Positions 63,708-64,000 of a DNA stretch of 64,000 bases are shown in pieces. Location of the stretch: positions 1,736,001 to 1,800,000 of the forward strand of contig KB899087.1 of assembly GCA_000378025.1 (NCBI GenBank). Direction: 5' to 3'. The translations under genes and the position numbers were made by a program. The notes beneath the pieces are model-generated. The model searched no databases. It worked only from the letters and a program-made list of their open reading frames with translations, and was not told the DNA's origin. Each line of letters opens with the position of its first letter. Position 1 is the stretch's first letter. The DNA is from Xanthobacteraceae bacterium 501b. Lineage in GTDB: Bacteria; Pseudomonadota; Alphaproteobacteria; Rhizobiales; Xanthobacteraceae.

Positions 63708-64000
63708 ATGTCGAATTCTGACGACCTCTTCGCCGCCGTTCCCGCCCCGCGTCCGCGTGCCAGCGCGCGCCCCGCCGCGCTGCGCGAGGGCACGCCGGGC
63801 GAGGCCGGCTACACCGCCGCCGACATCGAGGTGCTGGAGGGGCTGGAGCCGGTGCGGCGCCGGCCGGGCATGTATATTGGCGGCACGGACGAGAAGGCGC
63901 TGCATCACCTCTTCTCCGAGGTGATCGACAATTCGATGGACGAGGCGGTGGCGGGCCACGCCAATTTCATCGAGGTGGAACTGACCAGCGACGGCTTCCT
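63708..64000 (+). CDS. parE: DNA topoisomerase IV subunit B, N-terminal fragment
   Basis: The first 97 residues of a GHKL-type ATPase subunit, cut by the window edge. After an Ala/Pro/Arg-rich leader, the sequence [25 protein letters not shown], then [24 protein letters not shown], shows the Bergerat ATP-binding Glu-Asn motif ([10 protein letters not shown]). The EVIDNSMDE wording is typical of alphaproteobacterial ParE, whereas GyrB usually has EVVDNSIDE. The ATG at 63708 is the chosen start. ParE with ParC separates linked daughter chromosomes. Confidence 0.9.
   Translation, partial: MSNSDDLFAAVPAPRPRASARPAALREGTPGEAGYTAADIEVLEGLEPVRRRPGMYIGGTDEKALHHLFSEVIDNSMDEAVAGHANFIEVELTSDGF

Overview
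The window is a 64 kb, GC-rich stretch of a bacterial chromosome, almost certainly from the alphaproteobacterial order Hyphomicrobiales (Rhizobiales) and perhaps the family Xanthobacteraceae. This rests on several features: the aapJQMP amino-acid transporter, the DUF2336 and TIGR03862-type proteins, a phaC/alaC/hom/glpX/recJ neighbourhood, and intergenic palindromic repeats of the kinds scattered through this order. The family-level guess is inference. Most of the window is ordinary core genome, densely coded in short operons. No rRNA, tRNA, CRISPR array, prophage or intact insertion sequence was seen.

Layout. 1-3.4 kb: the 5' end of a DUF2336 gene, a secreted protein of unknown function, a palindromic repeat, a nitroreductase and a flavin-reductase-like flavoprotein. 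3.4-7.7 kb: the most accessory-looking part, with a DUF7662/PIN toxin-antitoxin pair, about 1 kb of AT-richer non-coding or decayed DNA, an L,D-transpeptidase lipoprotein, an orphan ParA ATPase and another gene-poor stretch. 7.7-14 kb: tamA-tamB, for outer-membrane assembly and lipid transport. 14-18.3 kb: a DNA photolyase, then cysteine synthase, an alanyl-tRNA editing protein and mercaptopyruvate sulfurtransferase. 18.3-22.9 kb: the aapJQMP general L-amino-acid ABC transporter. 23.2-26.2 kb: a cystathionine beta-lyase and a GT39 glycosyltransferase.

26.3-37.8 kb is one urea-use locus on the minus strand. urtABCDE (urea ABC importer) runs directly into ureD-ureAB-ureC-ureE-ureF-ureG (nickel urease and its maturation factors). 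A textbook sigma-54 promoter lies upstream of urtA, so uptake and hydrolysis of urea are probably induced together under nitrogen limitation. ureA and ureB are fused, and UreE carries a 106-residue histidine-rich tail.

38-40.3 kb holds an outer-membrane barrel protein and a class I aminotransferase. 40.3-46.7 kb is a tight five-gene periplasmic operon: imelysin, multicopper oxidase, di-haem CxxCH protein, second imelysin, DUF1513 protein. It looks like an iron (or copper/iron) acquisition system and is the most interesting functional unit in the window. It also holds a palindromic repeat that appears to have become part of the N-terminus of the di-haem protein.

46.9-64 kb: a small cysteine-motif protein, a flavoprotein, recJ, a phytase-like secreted esterase, an EamA transporter, an alpha/beta hydrolase and a small unknown protein. 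Then come glpX, hom and alaC, a small lipoprotein, a class I PHA synthase with an unusually long Ala/Pro/Lys-rich N-terminus, argC, a small phasin-like unknown, and the start of parE, which is cut by the window edge.
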